A stretch of 50,089 nucleotides of DNA from Pseudomonadota bacterium (GTDB taxonomy: Bacteria > Myxococcota_A > Polyangia > Haliangiales > Haliangiaceae): the NCBI GenBank assembly GCA_022360315.1, contig JAKSDA010000096.1:1-50089 (forward strand), in the 5' to 3' direction. Both the position numbers and the translations under genes were made by a program. The notes beneath the pieces are model-generated. The model worked only from the letters and a program-made list of their open reading frames with translations, did no database searches and was not told the origin of the DNA. Positions 11,171-20,361 of this stretch are shown piece by piece. The first letter of the stretch is position 1, and every line of letters starts with the position of its first letter.

Positions 11171-14100
11171 TCAGCGCAGCTTGCGCAGGTACTCGCGGGT
11201 ATCCTCGGTGTAATCGCCCTTGGGCCACAGTTCGAGATACTTCTGAAACGCTTTCTTGGCCTGCTGTGAGCGGCCCAGCTTGAAGTAGGTCTCGCCGAGA
11301 TCGAACCACGCATCTGGAATCGCGCCCCGGTCGTCGAGTTCGAGCGAGGTCTCCAGCGCCGATACCGCCTTGGTGAGACGCGAGCGGTCGACGTAGAGGC
11401 GGCCGAGATAATAAAACGCAATCGCGTTGCCAGGATCGAGCTTGGTGGCGCTGAGCAGGCTCTTTTCCGCGGAGTCCAGTCGAGACTCGAACAGGTGGAT
11501 GCGACCGATCCAGTAGATAGCGTTCGCCCGCTGGCGCGGAGTGGCGTTCTGTGACTGCAGCTTGTCCTGTGCCTTGCGGTAATAACCGAGCGCCTCGCCC
11601 ATGCGATCGAAGTACGTCTCCCGCCGGCCCATGGCCAACTCGCGCACCGGCGCGTCCTTGGGAAAACGCTTGGGAATGTCCTGGACAGCGGCGCGCAGTG
11701 CCTTGTCCTTGTCGGCCGCATAGTGGGCGTGGACCAGGAGCAGGTTGGCCTCGACATCGCGGGAATTGAGCTTCTTGGCCGTGTTCAGCCGGTCGATCGC
11801 GTCGTTCGTGCGCCACTCCTTGAGCGCCAGCCGGCCCCGCTCGCGCTCGATATGACTGCGCCCCCGCGCTTTCCCTTCGGGCAGTTTTTCGGCCGCGTCG
11901 AGAGTGCTCTTGGCCTGTTCGTGGGCACCAGTCAGAATCTGCACGCGAGCAGCTTCGAGCAATACGTCGAAACTCTGCGCGTAGTCCACAACCATCTGAT
12001 CGAGAGCGGCACGCGCGTCCGCGATGGAGCCGGTCTCGACCGCCAGACGGGCCACCTCGAGCTGCGCTGCGAGGTCCTTGGGCATGCGCGCGATGGCCGC
12101 GGCGTAGCGGGCAGAGGCCTTTTTGAAGTTGCCCTCGTCGACCTCGAGACGAGCCAATTCGAGATAAGCGCGCCCGATCTTGAACCGGCCGACGGCACGG
12201 GTGAGAATCTCACGGGCTTTCTTGCGCACGCCACTGGCGCGCAGCGCCGCGGCGTAGGCCACCTGCACGGGACCTGGTGCATCGGGTGAGTAGAAGGGCT
12301 GAATTCGTTCGAGAGCGGTGCGAAAATCCCCACCGGCCAGAGCGAGATCGACCATGCCGAGAACAACCTCGACCCCATTTGGATTCGCAGCAAACGCTGC
12401 TTCGAGATCGAGGCGAGCCCGCCTCTTGTCGCCGATCATCAGATAAGCTCGGCCCCGGGTAGCCAACGCCTTGACGTCGCCGCCCACGTCTCCGTCGAGA
12501 ATGGCGACCACCGCGCCGGGATCGCCATCGGCCAGGCTGACCCGGGCGAGTTCGTAGCGCAGATCGATACGCTCGGGCCAGAGCTCGCCGGCACGTTTAG
12601 CCTCGGCCCGGGCTGCTCCGATGTCGCCGATGTCCAGCAACGTCATGATGAATGCCTTGGTGAAACGGATATCGCGTCGCGGCCTGAGTTCGCGCGTGCG
12701 GGCCAGGGCGACCTCGATGGCCCCCTTGTCGTCGCGCGCGATGGCGAGCCTGACCATGGCGAGAGATGCCCGGGCGCGCTGCCATGGCGATGGCGCTGTC
12801 GGCTCATCGCTCTCGCGTTCGATCAGCTCTTGGAGTTGCTGGGCGATCTTATCCGATTCGCCGGTCACGGTTCCTGCCGCTACCGTGATCTCGGCCTGGC
12901 CAATGATCGCCGATGGATGCCCGGGCACTCGGTCAAGAGCGCGCTGAAAAGCGGCTTTGGCCTCGGAATAGCTCGACCTGGCCAGATGAGCATAACCCAG
13001 TCCAACGTAGTTGGCCGGCCGACTCTCGAGCGCCAGGGCCTCGTTGAACGCGACCAGGGCATCGTCGGCACGCCTGGCCAAAAGCGCGACACGTCCGGTG
13101 AGATACGGTCCCAGCGGCTCGGCTGGATGGTCCTGGGCCACAGTGCGCGCCCACTGCTCGGCAGTCGCGAGGTCGTCGTCCGCCAACGCGAGCAATGCCC
13201 GTGCGCAGGCGGTATTGACATCCTCGACCCCGTCCAGCTCGGATACCAGCGCCTTGGCGTCGCCTTGGCCCTCGCCGAATTCCGCCGCAATGGCAGCTCG
13301 CATGCGGGCCAGCTGAGCGCGCGTCTCGTTGTTGGCACGAACGGCCACGATGTCGTCATAGGCGGCCCGGGCGCGCAGATATCCGTTGTACGTATCGTCC
13401 TGGGCCAGGGAAACCGCAACCCGTTGCGCGGTTCGGATCTGCCGGGCCAGCCGGATCTCGCGAATTTGAAGCCCGGCAAATACCCCGCCGGCCACGACCA
13501 CGAGTGCCATCAAGAGATACAGGGCATAGACCCAGCGAGAGCGCGACTTTGGCGCGCCACCCGTTCGATCGACCGGATGGCGGTCGGGTTGGCCCCGGCC
13601 CCGGACCCGGACCTGGGGCATCTTGGACGGCAATCGATGCGGCATTGGCTGCGCCGGGCGGGGCGGCAGTGGGCGCGCAGATGCCGGGACCGGTGGCGGC
13701 TGCCGGGACATGGAAACTTCTCCGGTGCCGGTGGGTTCGAGTCCGAGGCCGGCGCGAATGAGCCGCATATCCGATTTCTTCGACGATGGCAGTGAAGTCG
13801 GCTCCGGCCCGGCCGCAGGCTGCTCCCGGGCGTCGGCTGCCTGGAGCACCTCCTCGATCAGGGCGATTTTCGAGACCCCGGATTCCTCCTCGGGAAAGAG
13901 ATCGTCGAGTGATGGTCCTCTCTCTTGCGAATTTCTGGCTCCAACCGGCGGGGACAGAGCCGCTGGCTCGTCGGGATGTCTCGGCCGGGCACGCGCGGCG
14001 GGGTCGTGACCGGGCGGAGCGGCTCCGGGTCGGGCCGGGGCACGCCTGCGTCCGGCCATGGCCTGGGGCGAGAGCATCACTTCGTCGTCGAAATCGAAGT

Positions 14101-15901
14101 CGTCCGAATCGACGGCCCCCGGGGACTGGGGCGGGCCCGACTCGCGCTGCGGTGAGCGCTGGAAATAGACCGTCGACTCCTCGGTGCGGTCCGGGTCGAA
14201 GTCGGACCGATCGGGGTCCAGCTTGTCGAAATCGTCATCGTCGAAAAAAAATGGCCCGTCGCTGGCAAGATCCGCTTTCACCGGTACCGGGTCCGGTTGC
14301 GTTGCCGGGAGCGCCCGGGTCCGGGCCGCCGAATCGGCCTGGCTGGGATCGTCCTGGCGCCCGGGCTGATGTTCGGCAACCGGCGAAAAATGCGCTTCTA
14401 CGGAGTCGTTGGGAGGTGCCGGGCTGGCGGCGTCAGTCCACGGATACGAACCATCCCGTCGCAGCGTATCGCCACCGTGAAACGAGTCCAGCGGGTCGAA
14501 ATGCTCCGCTGGATGGACAGAAATCGGCCCCGAGTCGGACAGCGATGAGCCGGATTGCTCGGCCCAAACGGCCTCTGGCATACCGGCCATACCGTCGGGC
14601 CCGGCGCTTTGCCCGGGCGCCATCGAAGACATGGCATGCGCCGAGGCGTCAAACGTCTCCGAATGACCAAACGGATCCGAGGAGAACGAGGAAAAGCGAG
14701 GAGCTGGGGCGATCGGCGGATCGGACGAGAGCGACGGAGTGGCGCGAAACTGATCCGGTACCTGGTCCAGCGCCGTGGCCATTGCCGAGTCTTCCACGTC
14801 GCCCGAACGCGAGGCCTTCTGTGTTCCGGTCGGAACCAGAGAATCGTCGAAGTGCTCGAGGGTCTTGGTCGGAACAAAATCGTTCGACTGGGCAAACAAC
14901 TCGGCCGCCCGGATCGCCGCCCGCTGCTCACGCTCTCTGGCCATCGCATGCCTCGGCGGAGTGCCATCGTGCGATTTTCCCCCGCGGTTTTGCCCGGCCT
15001 CGCCGTGGGCGTCGCGAGGCGAGAGGGCAAATAACCGGCCGCCCCCATCCCGCTGTGCCGCCGCGTCCTCATGGCGGCCCGGCCAGGGAGTCGAACCATC
15101 CAATTCATAGCGCGGATGCACGTCGGTCCGGGCCAGCGGGCCATTGCCGAAGTAGTCGCCGTTATCGTCGATATCGGAATCGGAACCGAATCCGGCCGGC
15201 TGGCCAGCCACCCGAGTCTCCTCGCTATCGCCGAGTTGCTCAGACGTCTCCTCGATCGTATACGCCGCCTCTTCTCCATCGTCGCCATTGGGGGTCACCG
15301 CGTCTGCAACCAGCGCCGACTCGGGTGCCAATGGCCGACCCAGGTGTTCGATCGCATCGACCGCGTCGGTCGTGTCACCGAGTTCCGCGCTGTTCGAGTC
15401 GTCCTCTTCACTGAAACCGATCACCGCCTGCGGCCGGGTGATCTTTTCGCTGCCAGTGTCGGTTTCGAGGTCGTCATGGGCGGGATAATTCTTGGTCCTG
15501 GTCTCGCTCGGCTGACGGGACACAAACTCTCCCAACGCCTCATCCCCCAGCGCACTCTGCGCACGGCTCCACAGATCCTCGATGTACTGCTCGCCCGGGG
15601 CAAACAGACGGGCCCGATCGATCACCAGGGCCGCTTGCGATGCCTTGCCCTTGTGCAAAAGCGCCTGGCCTTTGAGAGCCAGTGCCCAGGCGTTGCCCTC
15701 GTCGATCTCCAGGGCGACGCGCATTTCGGCCAGTACTTCGTCGTAGCGGCGCAAAGCGATGAGCGCGCTGCCCAGTACCAATCGGCCCTGCAGCGCTGTC
15801 GGATGGGCCAACAGTCCCAGGCGGCAGACTTTTACTGCTTCCTGGAACTGCCCCTCTTGGACCAGGGCTCGCCCGTGCTGAACAAAGTCGTGAGACGACA
15901 C
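11171..15901 (-). CDS. Giant transmembrane TPR protein, 1576 aa
   Basis: Three parts are visible. Residues 1-115 contain TPR-like helices (GRALVQEGQFQEAVKVCRLG). Residues 120-780 are low-complexity, acidic, Ser/Pro-rich and probably disordered. A single membrane helix follows at about 788-812 (YALYLLMALVVVAGGVFAGL), preceded by basic residues. Residues about 815-1576 form a long array of TPR units (AYLMIGDKRRARLDLEAAF, AIAFYYLGRLYVDRSRLTKA, WFDLGETYFKLGRSQQAKKA). A positive-inside prediction puts the disordered half in the cytoplasm and the TPR array in the periplasm. Such proteins usually scaffold complexes, and similar layouts occur in gliding or secretion machinery of myxobacteria, but no specific role can be assigned. 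The upstream lipoprotein gene ends 22 bases before this start, which suggests one transcript. Confidence 0.9.
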   Translation of the reverse strand: MSSHDFVQHGRALVQEGQFQEAVKVCRLGLLAHPTALQGRLVLGSALIALRRYDEVLAEMRVALEIDEGNAWALALKGQALLHKGKASQAALVIDRARLFAPGEQYIEDLWSRAQSALGDEALGEFVSRQPSETRTKNYPAHDDLETDTGSEKITRPQAVIGFSEEDDSNSAELGDTTDAVDAIEHLGRPLAPESALVADAVTPNGDDGEEAAYTIEETSEQLGDSEETRVAGQPAGFGSDSDIDDNGDYFGNGPLARTDVHPRYELDGSTPWPGRHEDAAAQRDGGGRLFALSPRDAHGEAGQNRGGKSHDGTPPRHAMAREREQRAAIRAAELFAQSNDFVPTKTLEHFDDSLVPTGTQKASRSGDVEDSAMATALDQVPDQFRATPSLSSDPPIAPAPRFSSFSSDPFGHSETFDASAHAMSSMAPGQSAGPDGMAGMPEAVWAEQSGSSLSDSGPISVHPAEHFDPLDSFHGGDTLRRDGSYPWTDAASPAPPNDSVEAHFSPVAEHQPGRQDDPSQADSAARTRALPATQPDPVPVKADLASDGPFFFDDDDFDKLDPDRSDFDPDRTEESTVYFQRSPQRESGPPQSPGAVDSDDFDFDDEVMLSPQAMAGRRRAPARPGAAPPGHDPAARARPRHPDEPAALSPPVGARNSQERGPSLDDLFPEEESGVSKIALIEEVLQAADAREQPAAGPEPTSLPSSKKSDMRLIRAGLGLEPTGTGEVSMSRQPPPVPASARPLPPRPAQPMPHRLPSKMPQVRVRGRGQPDRHPVDRTGGAPKSRSRWVYALYLLMALVVVAGGVFAGLQIREIRLARQIRTAQRVAVSLAQDDTYNGYLRARAAYDDIVAVRANNETRAQLARMRAAIAAEFGEGQGDAKALVSELDGVEDVNTACARALLALADDDLATAEQWARTVAQDHPAEPLGPYLTGRVALLARRADDALVAFNEALALESRPANYVGLGYAHLARSSYSEAKAAFQRALDRVPGHPSAIIGQAEITVAAGTVTGESDKIAQQLQELIERESDEPTAPSPWQRARASLAMVRLAIARDDKGAIEVALARTRELRPRRDIRFTKAFIMTLLDIGDIGAARAEAKRAGELWPERIDLRYELARVSLADGDPGAVVAILDGDVGGDVKALATRGRAYLMIGDKRRARLDLEAAFAANPNGVEVVLGMVDLALAGGDFRTALERIQPFYSPDAPGPVQVAYAAALRASGVRKKAREILTRAVGRFKIGRAYLELARLEVDEGNFKKASARYAAAIARMPKDLAAQLEVARLAVETGSIADARAALDQMVVDYAQSFDVLLEAARVQILTGAHEQAKSTLDAAEKLPEGKARGRSHIERERGRLALKEWRTNDAIDRLNTAKKLNSRDVEANLLLVHAHYAADKDKALRAAVQDIPKRFPKDAPVRELAMGRRETYFDRMGEALGYYRKAQDKLQSQNATPRQRANAIYWIGRIHLFESRLDSAEKSLLSATKLDPGNAIAFYYLGRLYVDRSRLTKAVSALETSLELDDRGAIPDAWFDLGETYFKLGRSQQAKKAFQKYLELWPKGDYTEDTREYLRKLR

Positions 15902-15922
15902 AAAAACGTTTAATATTATACG

Positions 15923-16444
15923 CTATTGCTCTGGAGGACGCAGCGAGTCACCGGCATCCGGGCCAGATTCGTCACCCTGCGGCGACTCGACGCCGGGCAT
16001 TGGCGCGCCCCGGAGATGGGTCTCCCGCATCAGCAGCCAGTGCTTCCCCTGTCTGTGCCAGGTTTGCACCGCGTGCGTATCACGCACGATCCCTTCGGAA
16101 TCCCGATGCCAGACAAATTTGACATGAACTCGAGCGCGACTGCCATTTTGGTCATATCGCACACGGATCACCTCGTAATCATTGATTCGAAGATCATCGT
16201 GTATGCGATCGCGCTGGTCGAGAAAATGATCCTGTCGGCTCGCGGGTACATGAGCGGCAGCAACCTGAAAGCGCTGCCACCTGACCGCGTCGTTGTACGC
16301 GCGCACAGTATTGGCGAGCGGTTCGGCCTTGCCCGGGCCAGCGCATGCCGCAATTGCCCACACCCAGCACAGTGCTCCGACATATCGCACCAGGCACACT
16401 CCGGCGGCAAAATATGAGCTGCTGGACACAGCTATTTTGACCAT
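15923..16444 (-). CDS. Small putative lipoprotein, 173 aa
   Basis: The start region carries a hydrophobic segment ending in a lipobox-like AIAAC (VGALCWVWAIAACAGPGKAE), so the mature protein is probably lipidated. The mature part is soluble, with a stretch DYEVIRVRYDQNGSRARVHV and VQTWHRQGKHWLLMRE that resembles an NTF2-like or similar small alpha-beta domain. That is only an impression. A start at 16444 (MVKIAV) is preferred, and ATG 16465 would add seven residues. It lies immediately upstream of the giant TPR gene on the same strand, 21 bases apart, and probably acts with it in the envelope. Confidence 0.75.
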   Translation of the reverse strand: MVKIAVSSSSYFAAGVCLVRYVGALCWVWAIAACAGPGKAEPLANTVRAYNDAVRWQRFQVAAAHVPASRQDHFLDQRDRIHDDLRINDYEVIRVRYDQNGSRARVHVKFVWHRDSEGIVRDTHAVQTWHRQGKHWLLMRETHLRGAPMPGVESPQGDESGPDAGDSLRPPEQ

Positions 16445-16705
16445 GTTCATGACTGGCGGGGGCACGGTAACACGCTACCCGGCCGATGTTTGGAGCAATC
16501 TAGCCCCGATTGCAGCAAATGATTGCGACGATGATTGCAACCAGACCGGCCACCTGGCCCATCGAACCCGCTTCACCGGTGATGAGCCGCGCCCCTCCAC
16601 GCGCGATTGACTCCTTGCGACTTGCTCTCTTTCGCCGCGGCCTGCCAGGGCTCAAATCCGTCAATACGGGCCCATGCCGGTCTGATCGGATGGTGGAGTC
16701 GAGCG

Positions 16706-18391
16706 TTAACCGCGCAGAGCGCGAGCTCGGTGTTTGGTGTCGGCCGAAAGCGTTCCCCGCTGGGCCATTTCGAAGTCCCGGGCAAATTCCGAGGCATGTT
16801 GATAGCGCTTGTCGGGATCCTTGGCCAGGGCTATGGCCATTACAGAATCGATATCGGCCGGCAACTCGGGTACCAGGCTGGTCACCGGCTCGGGCTCTCG
16901 GTTGATCACCTCGAAGAGGAAGGTGACCAGGTCGCGCGAGTTAAACGGACGGCGTCCGCTCAGCGCCAGGTAGGCCAGCGCGCCCAGGGCGAATATGTCG
17001 GCCGGTGGCCCGATGCTCTTGGCCAATCCCCGCGCGGCTTCAGGGGCCATGAAGCCCGGCGTACCGACCAGCGCCATGCTCTGGGTGAGGCTGGCCGCGC
17101 CGTCCTGCAGTTTGGACACCCCGAAGTCGAGCAGACGGGGCGACAACTCGCCGTCGTCGTCGCGGACCAGGAATATGTTGGACGGTTTGAGATCGCGATG
17201 GATGGCGCCGGCCCGATGGACGGCGTCGAGAGCCTCACCGAGCTTGGCGATGAGCTGTGCGACTTCGCCGCGCGGCAAGCGGTTGTGTTGCTCCAGATAA
17301 CTCTCGAGATCCCGGCCATTGAGGCGCTCCATGACGATATAGTGTTGGCCCTCCTCGGTCGCACCGACCTCGAAGGTCTCCGGCACATAGCCTCTGGCAA
17401 CCCTGGCGGCAACCTCGGCTTCGCGCTCGAACCGCTTCAGCATGCTGCGATCCTGCGAATAGAACGGGTGAAGGATCTTGACCGCGACCTCGCCGGCCTT
17501 GTCCTCGGCCTCGCCGATGCGGTGACCGAGATATACTTCGCCCATGCCACCGCGACCCAAAAGCGGACCCAACTCGTAGCGATCGGCCAGGATAGCGCCG
17601 CTCAGCCGGCCCTGCTTTTCTCCCTCGAGCACCTCGGCGAGGCGCCGGCGAGCCTGATTGAGTCGCTCCAGGGCCTCGGTGAGACTGTCGTTGGTCACCT
17701 GCCAAAACAGCCTCTGCTGGCGCAGGCGCAGCTCCATATCTCTGCAGTACCAGACCAGCTGCCTGACCTGCTCGGGCCCGGGCAACTCCTCGATCGTGGT
17801 ACCGGCCTGGACGGCCAGTTTTTCGATGGTATCCTGCCACGGCGAGCCGTCGGAGGTGGCGATAAACCGGATGAGAAACCGATTGCTATCGCGCGAATTG
17901 TCCACGTCGACATAGGCCAGATCGCCGGCCAGGCGCATTCCGCCGAGCAGTACTCCGCGCTCCATATCTCGACTCATCGGCGTGGTACTGTGAAGTTCGG
18001 CAAACCCCGCCGCTTCGTCCAGCTTGTCCAGAGAGAACGTGCCGACCTGGTCCTCCGGCCCCCGGAACAGGCTGTGATAGCCCTCCGAGCCGGTTTGCAG
18101 GCGAAGAAAATCCACTCCTTTTCGGATGATGTCTTTGCCGGGGCCGACGGTGTACCAGATATTCATCATCTCGATGCCGATCTGCTCGATGATGGGCACC
18201 GGGTTGGAAAAGTTCGCCGTCACCGCATCGGTGACGTTGAGCAGGTCGGAGAGAAAATACCACTCGTCCGCTTCTACCTCGCCGAGAAAGGTCCTCACGT
18301 CGGCGTCGACCAGAAAGTTCAGATTGCTACAAGCTTGGCTAAACGACAGGAAGAGAATGCCGCTGACCAGAGTATCATTGCACAGTGTCAT
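16706..18391 (-). CDS. Ser/Thr protein kinase with N-terminal sensory domain
   Basis: The C-terminal half (271-545) is a Ser/Thr kinase, with glycine loop LLGRGGMGEVYLG, ATP-binding Lys305 in VAVK, catalytic HRDLKPSN with Asp400, and DFG at 422-424. Unlike many bacterial homologues it has no membrane helix after the kinase and ends soon after residue 545. The first 180 residues form a separate domain (DADEWYFLSDLLNVTDAV-like helices, then MERGVLLGGMRLAGDLAYVD). They recall V4R or H-NOX-associated ligand-sensing folds in layout, which is a weak resemblance. Residues 185-265 are helical and could be a signalling linker. The gene follows the cyclic-nucleotide-binding gene after 36 bases and is probably co-transcribed. 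It may sense a small molecule and act on proteins of this operon. Confidence 0.9.
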   Translation of the reverse strand: MTLCNDTLVSGILFLSFSQACSNLNFLVDADVRTFLGEVEADEWYFLSDLLNVTDAVTANFSNPVPIIEQIGIEMMNIWYTVGPGKDIIRKGVDFLRLQTGSEGYHSLFRGPEDQVGTFSLDKLDEAAGFAELHSTTPMSRDMERGVLLGGMRLAGDLAYVDVDNSRDSNRFLIRFIATSDGSPWQDTIEKLAVQAGTTIEELPGPEQVRQLVWYCRDMELRLRQQRLFWQVTNDSLTEALERLNQARRRLAEVLEGEKQGRLSGAILADRYELGPLLGRGGMGEVYLGHRIGEAEDKAGEVAVKILHPFYSQDRSMLKRFEREAEVAARVARGYVPETFEVGATEEGQHYIVMERLNGRDLESYLEQHNRLPRGEVAQLIAKLGEALDAVHRAGAIHRDLKPSNIFLVRDDDGELSPRLLDFGVSKLQDGAASLTQSMALVGTPGFMAPEAARGLAKSIGPPADIFALGALAYLALSGRRPFNSRDLVTFLFEVINREPEPVTSLVPELPADIDSVMAIALAKDPDKRYQHASEFARDFEMAQRGTLSADTKHRARALRG

Positions 18392-18427
18392 GGTATATCG
18401 CGTGGTGGCGTTGGCTGCTTGAGCGGA

Positions 18428-20338
18428 CTACACCAGGTTGATGCGACCAGTGCCGTAATTGGCTTTTCCAGCGATGATTGCCTCGTAGCGCTTGCGTCGC
18501 TGCTCGGCCAGTTCCGACACGAAGATCAAGACCTGTGGATGAGTCATGATGATCTCGCGGAAATGGGCAGTGGGCAGATGGAGGATAAACGATTTACGCG
18601 CGGCGCGAACGGTAAAGAGCGACGGCTCGTTGGCCAGAAGCGACATCTCGCCGCATACGCCGCCCGATTGCAGCGTCCCCAGCGACCGGGTTTTCTGGCC
18701 CTGGGTGTACAGAGCCTCGAGCGCGCCGCTGAGCAGGACAAAAAGGCCGGGCGCTCGCTTGCCCTGGGCGAGCAAAAGCGCGCCGGCGTTGACCTCGAGA
18801 AAGCGAAAGCGGGCGGCCAGCTGGTAGCGCTCGTCGCCGACAAATGGGGCAAAGAGCGGGCTGGTCCGGACCAATACGTCGACCAGTCGCTCGCGAAAAA
18901 AGCGCAAAAGAGCTTGCAGCACTTGCGGTTCATCATCGACCAGATCACCGATCACATTGCGATCGATGGCCAGAAGTTGAGCTCCTCGCACATGGTCCGC
19001 AGTGGCTGTTCCGCGTCTGACGTCGTCGGTGACAATGGCGATTTCGCCGAAAAAATCGCCTTCGCCGAACTGGGCCAGCTCGGTGCGCGGCGGCCCATCG
19101 GTAGCGATCGAGACGCGGCCTTCGGCAATGACGTAGAGCGTGCGGCCCCGCTCGCCCTGGCGGAAGAGAACCTCGCCGGGCTTGAGCGAAATCAGCTTTG
19201 CCTCCTGGATGAGCCGATGCATGGCGACCCGACCGAGCGAGCTCAGAAGCGGAGTTCGGCGCAACACATGCTCGGTCTTGCTGCGCCGATCGCCAATGTC
19301 GTCGACCTCGTCGATGGGGATTTCGATGATGCCCGAATCCTCGCCCTGTTCATTGACCTCGGGAATGGCTCCAGGCACCACTTGCCCCAGGCTGACCGCG
19401 TCCAGCGGTGCATCGGGTGGAATGGTGCGAGATTTTCTGCGCCCCGAGGAGCGACGTTCTGGGCCCTTTCCGATGGGTTGAGTCGGACTCTCGATACTGC
19501 TGTCGGGCAGGGTCGGCGCCGTCGCCATCTCGCGCTTTTCCTGGCGAAGTACCGGGTTGGCCGGATCTGGCCGGGTATCGGGCTGCAGACGGCGTTCGGC
19601 TTCTTCCAGGAGCGGATTGTCGGGATCCGGTATGGTATCGGCAACTCCGGCGGCGCGTTTGGCAACCGCGACCTGACTCGGCGCCACGGCCACGTGTTTG
19701 GACGCCACTTTCTGAGCCGCCCGCTTGATCATCGGTGGTCTCGATATGGCAGATGACGGCGGAAGACCGCCGCCCTGACCGGGCAGCGAGCCACCTGGCT
19801 GCACGCCGTCGTCGGGCCGCGCGCCAACCGGGGCCGGCACACCGGTCCTCTCGCTTTTGGCTGCTCGGCTCTCGCTTTTGGCTGCTCGGCTCTCGCTTTT
19901 GGCTGCTCGCCTCTCGCTTTTGGCTGCTCGCCTCTCGTCGCCTCGGTTGTCGTCTGCCATTGCTGGCGCGGATGCGGTGGATTCCTCGGCGACGGCTGCG
20001 CGCTGGTCGGAGATTCCGCGATGGGCATTGAGCTTGGTCAGCAGCTCCTGTACTCTGGAGTGCTGCGGTGCGAGCTGTAAAACCATCTTGCACGTGGCTA
20101 TGGCCTTGACCAGGAACCCGGCGCGGTCGTATTTGTCGACTGAACGTTCGTAGGCGGCGATGGCCAGGTCTTTCTTGCCCAGCCGGCGATACATGTCTGC
20201 GGCTCGACGCGGCCACTGCCCGTCGCCGGGTTCAAATCGTTCGAGTTCGAGATAGATCTTGAGCGCTTTTTTGTGTTTGCCCTTGTCGAGCGCCGTCGCC
20301 GCATCGCTCTTGAGTATGCGCGGATCGCGTTTGGCCAT
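18428..20338 (-). CDS. TPR protein with two cyclic-nucleotide-binding domains
   Basis: From ATG 20338 (MAKRDPRILKSDAATALDKG) the protein is 636 residues. Residues 1-105 are TPR-like. Residues 106-375 are low-complexity, including a heptapeptide array (RAAKSES). Two tandem cyclic-nucleotide-binding folds follow. The first has GEVLFRQGERGRTLYVIAEG and the phosphate-binding cassette FFGEIAIVTDDVRRGTATA. The second has LLLAQGKRAPGLFVLLSGAL and CGEMSLLANEPSLFTVRA, where the usual Arg-Thr/Ser pair is missing, so it may not bind nucleotide. ATG 20338 is preferred over GTG 20365 because AGAGG sits just upstream. GTG 20365 would overlap the preceding stop. No DNA-binding domain follows, so this is not a CRP-type activator. 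It may be a cAMP or cGMP-responsive scaffold for the adjacent kinase. Confidence 0.88.
   Translation of the reverse strand: MAKRDPRILKSDAATALDKGKHKKALKIYLELERFEPGDGQWPRRAADMYRRLGKKDLAIAAYERSVDKYDRAGFLVKAIATCKMVLQLAPQHSRVQELLTKLNAHRGISDQRAAVAEESTASAPAMADDNRGDERRAAKSERRAAKSESRAAKSESRAAKSERTGVPAPVGARPDDGVQPGGSLPGQGGGLPPSSAISRPPMIKRAAQKVASKHVAVAPSQVAVAKRAAGVADTIPDPDNPLLEEAERRLQPDTRPDPANPVLRQEKREMATAPTLPDSSIESPTQPIGKGPERRSSGRRKSRTIPPDAPLDAVSLGQVVPGAIPEVNEQGEDSGIIEIPIDEVDDIGDRRSKTEHVLRRTPLLSSLGRVAMHRLIQEAKLISLKPGEVLFRQGERGRTLYVIAEGRVSIATDGPPRTELAQFGEGDFFGEIAIVTDDVRRGTATADHVRGAQLLAIDRNVIGDLVDDEPQVLQALLRFFRERLVDVLVRTSPLFAPFVGDERYQLAARFRFLEVNAGALLLAQGKRAPGLFVLLSGALEALYTQGQKTRSLGTLQSGGVCGEMSLLANEPSLFTVRAARKSFILHLPTAHFREIIMTHPQVLIFVSELAEQRRKRYEAIIAGKANYGTGRINLV
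19849..19938. repeat. 21-bp tandem repeat inside the CNBD gene
   Basis: Four copies of a 21-base unit, CTCTCGCTTTTGGCTGCTCG plus one base, lie head to tail and encode a seven-residue repeat (RAAKSES/RAAKSER) in the disordered linker. Copies differ by single bases. The unit length keeps the frame, so copy number can change without breaking the gene. Confidence 0.85.
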
Positions 20339-20361
20339 AGAACCTCTGCTCAGTATAGCTG

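Noticed and set aside
13786..15414. Plus-strand frame of about 542 codons opposite the disordered part of the TPR protein
   Set aside because: Arg/Pro-rich composition typical of antisense reading through a GC-rich acidic linker, with no start signals.
16607..19756. Very long plus-strand open frame (about 1049 codons) opposite the kinase and CNBD genes
   Set aside because: The minus strand carries clear kinase and CNBD motifs with ribosome binding sites. The plus frame is the high-GC mirror reading and has no recognisable domain.
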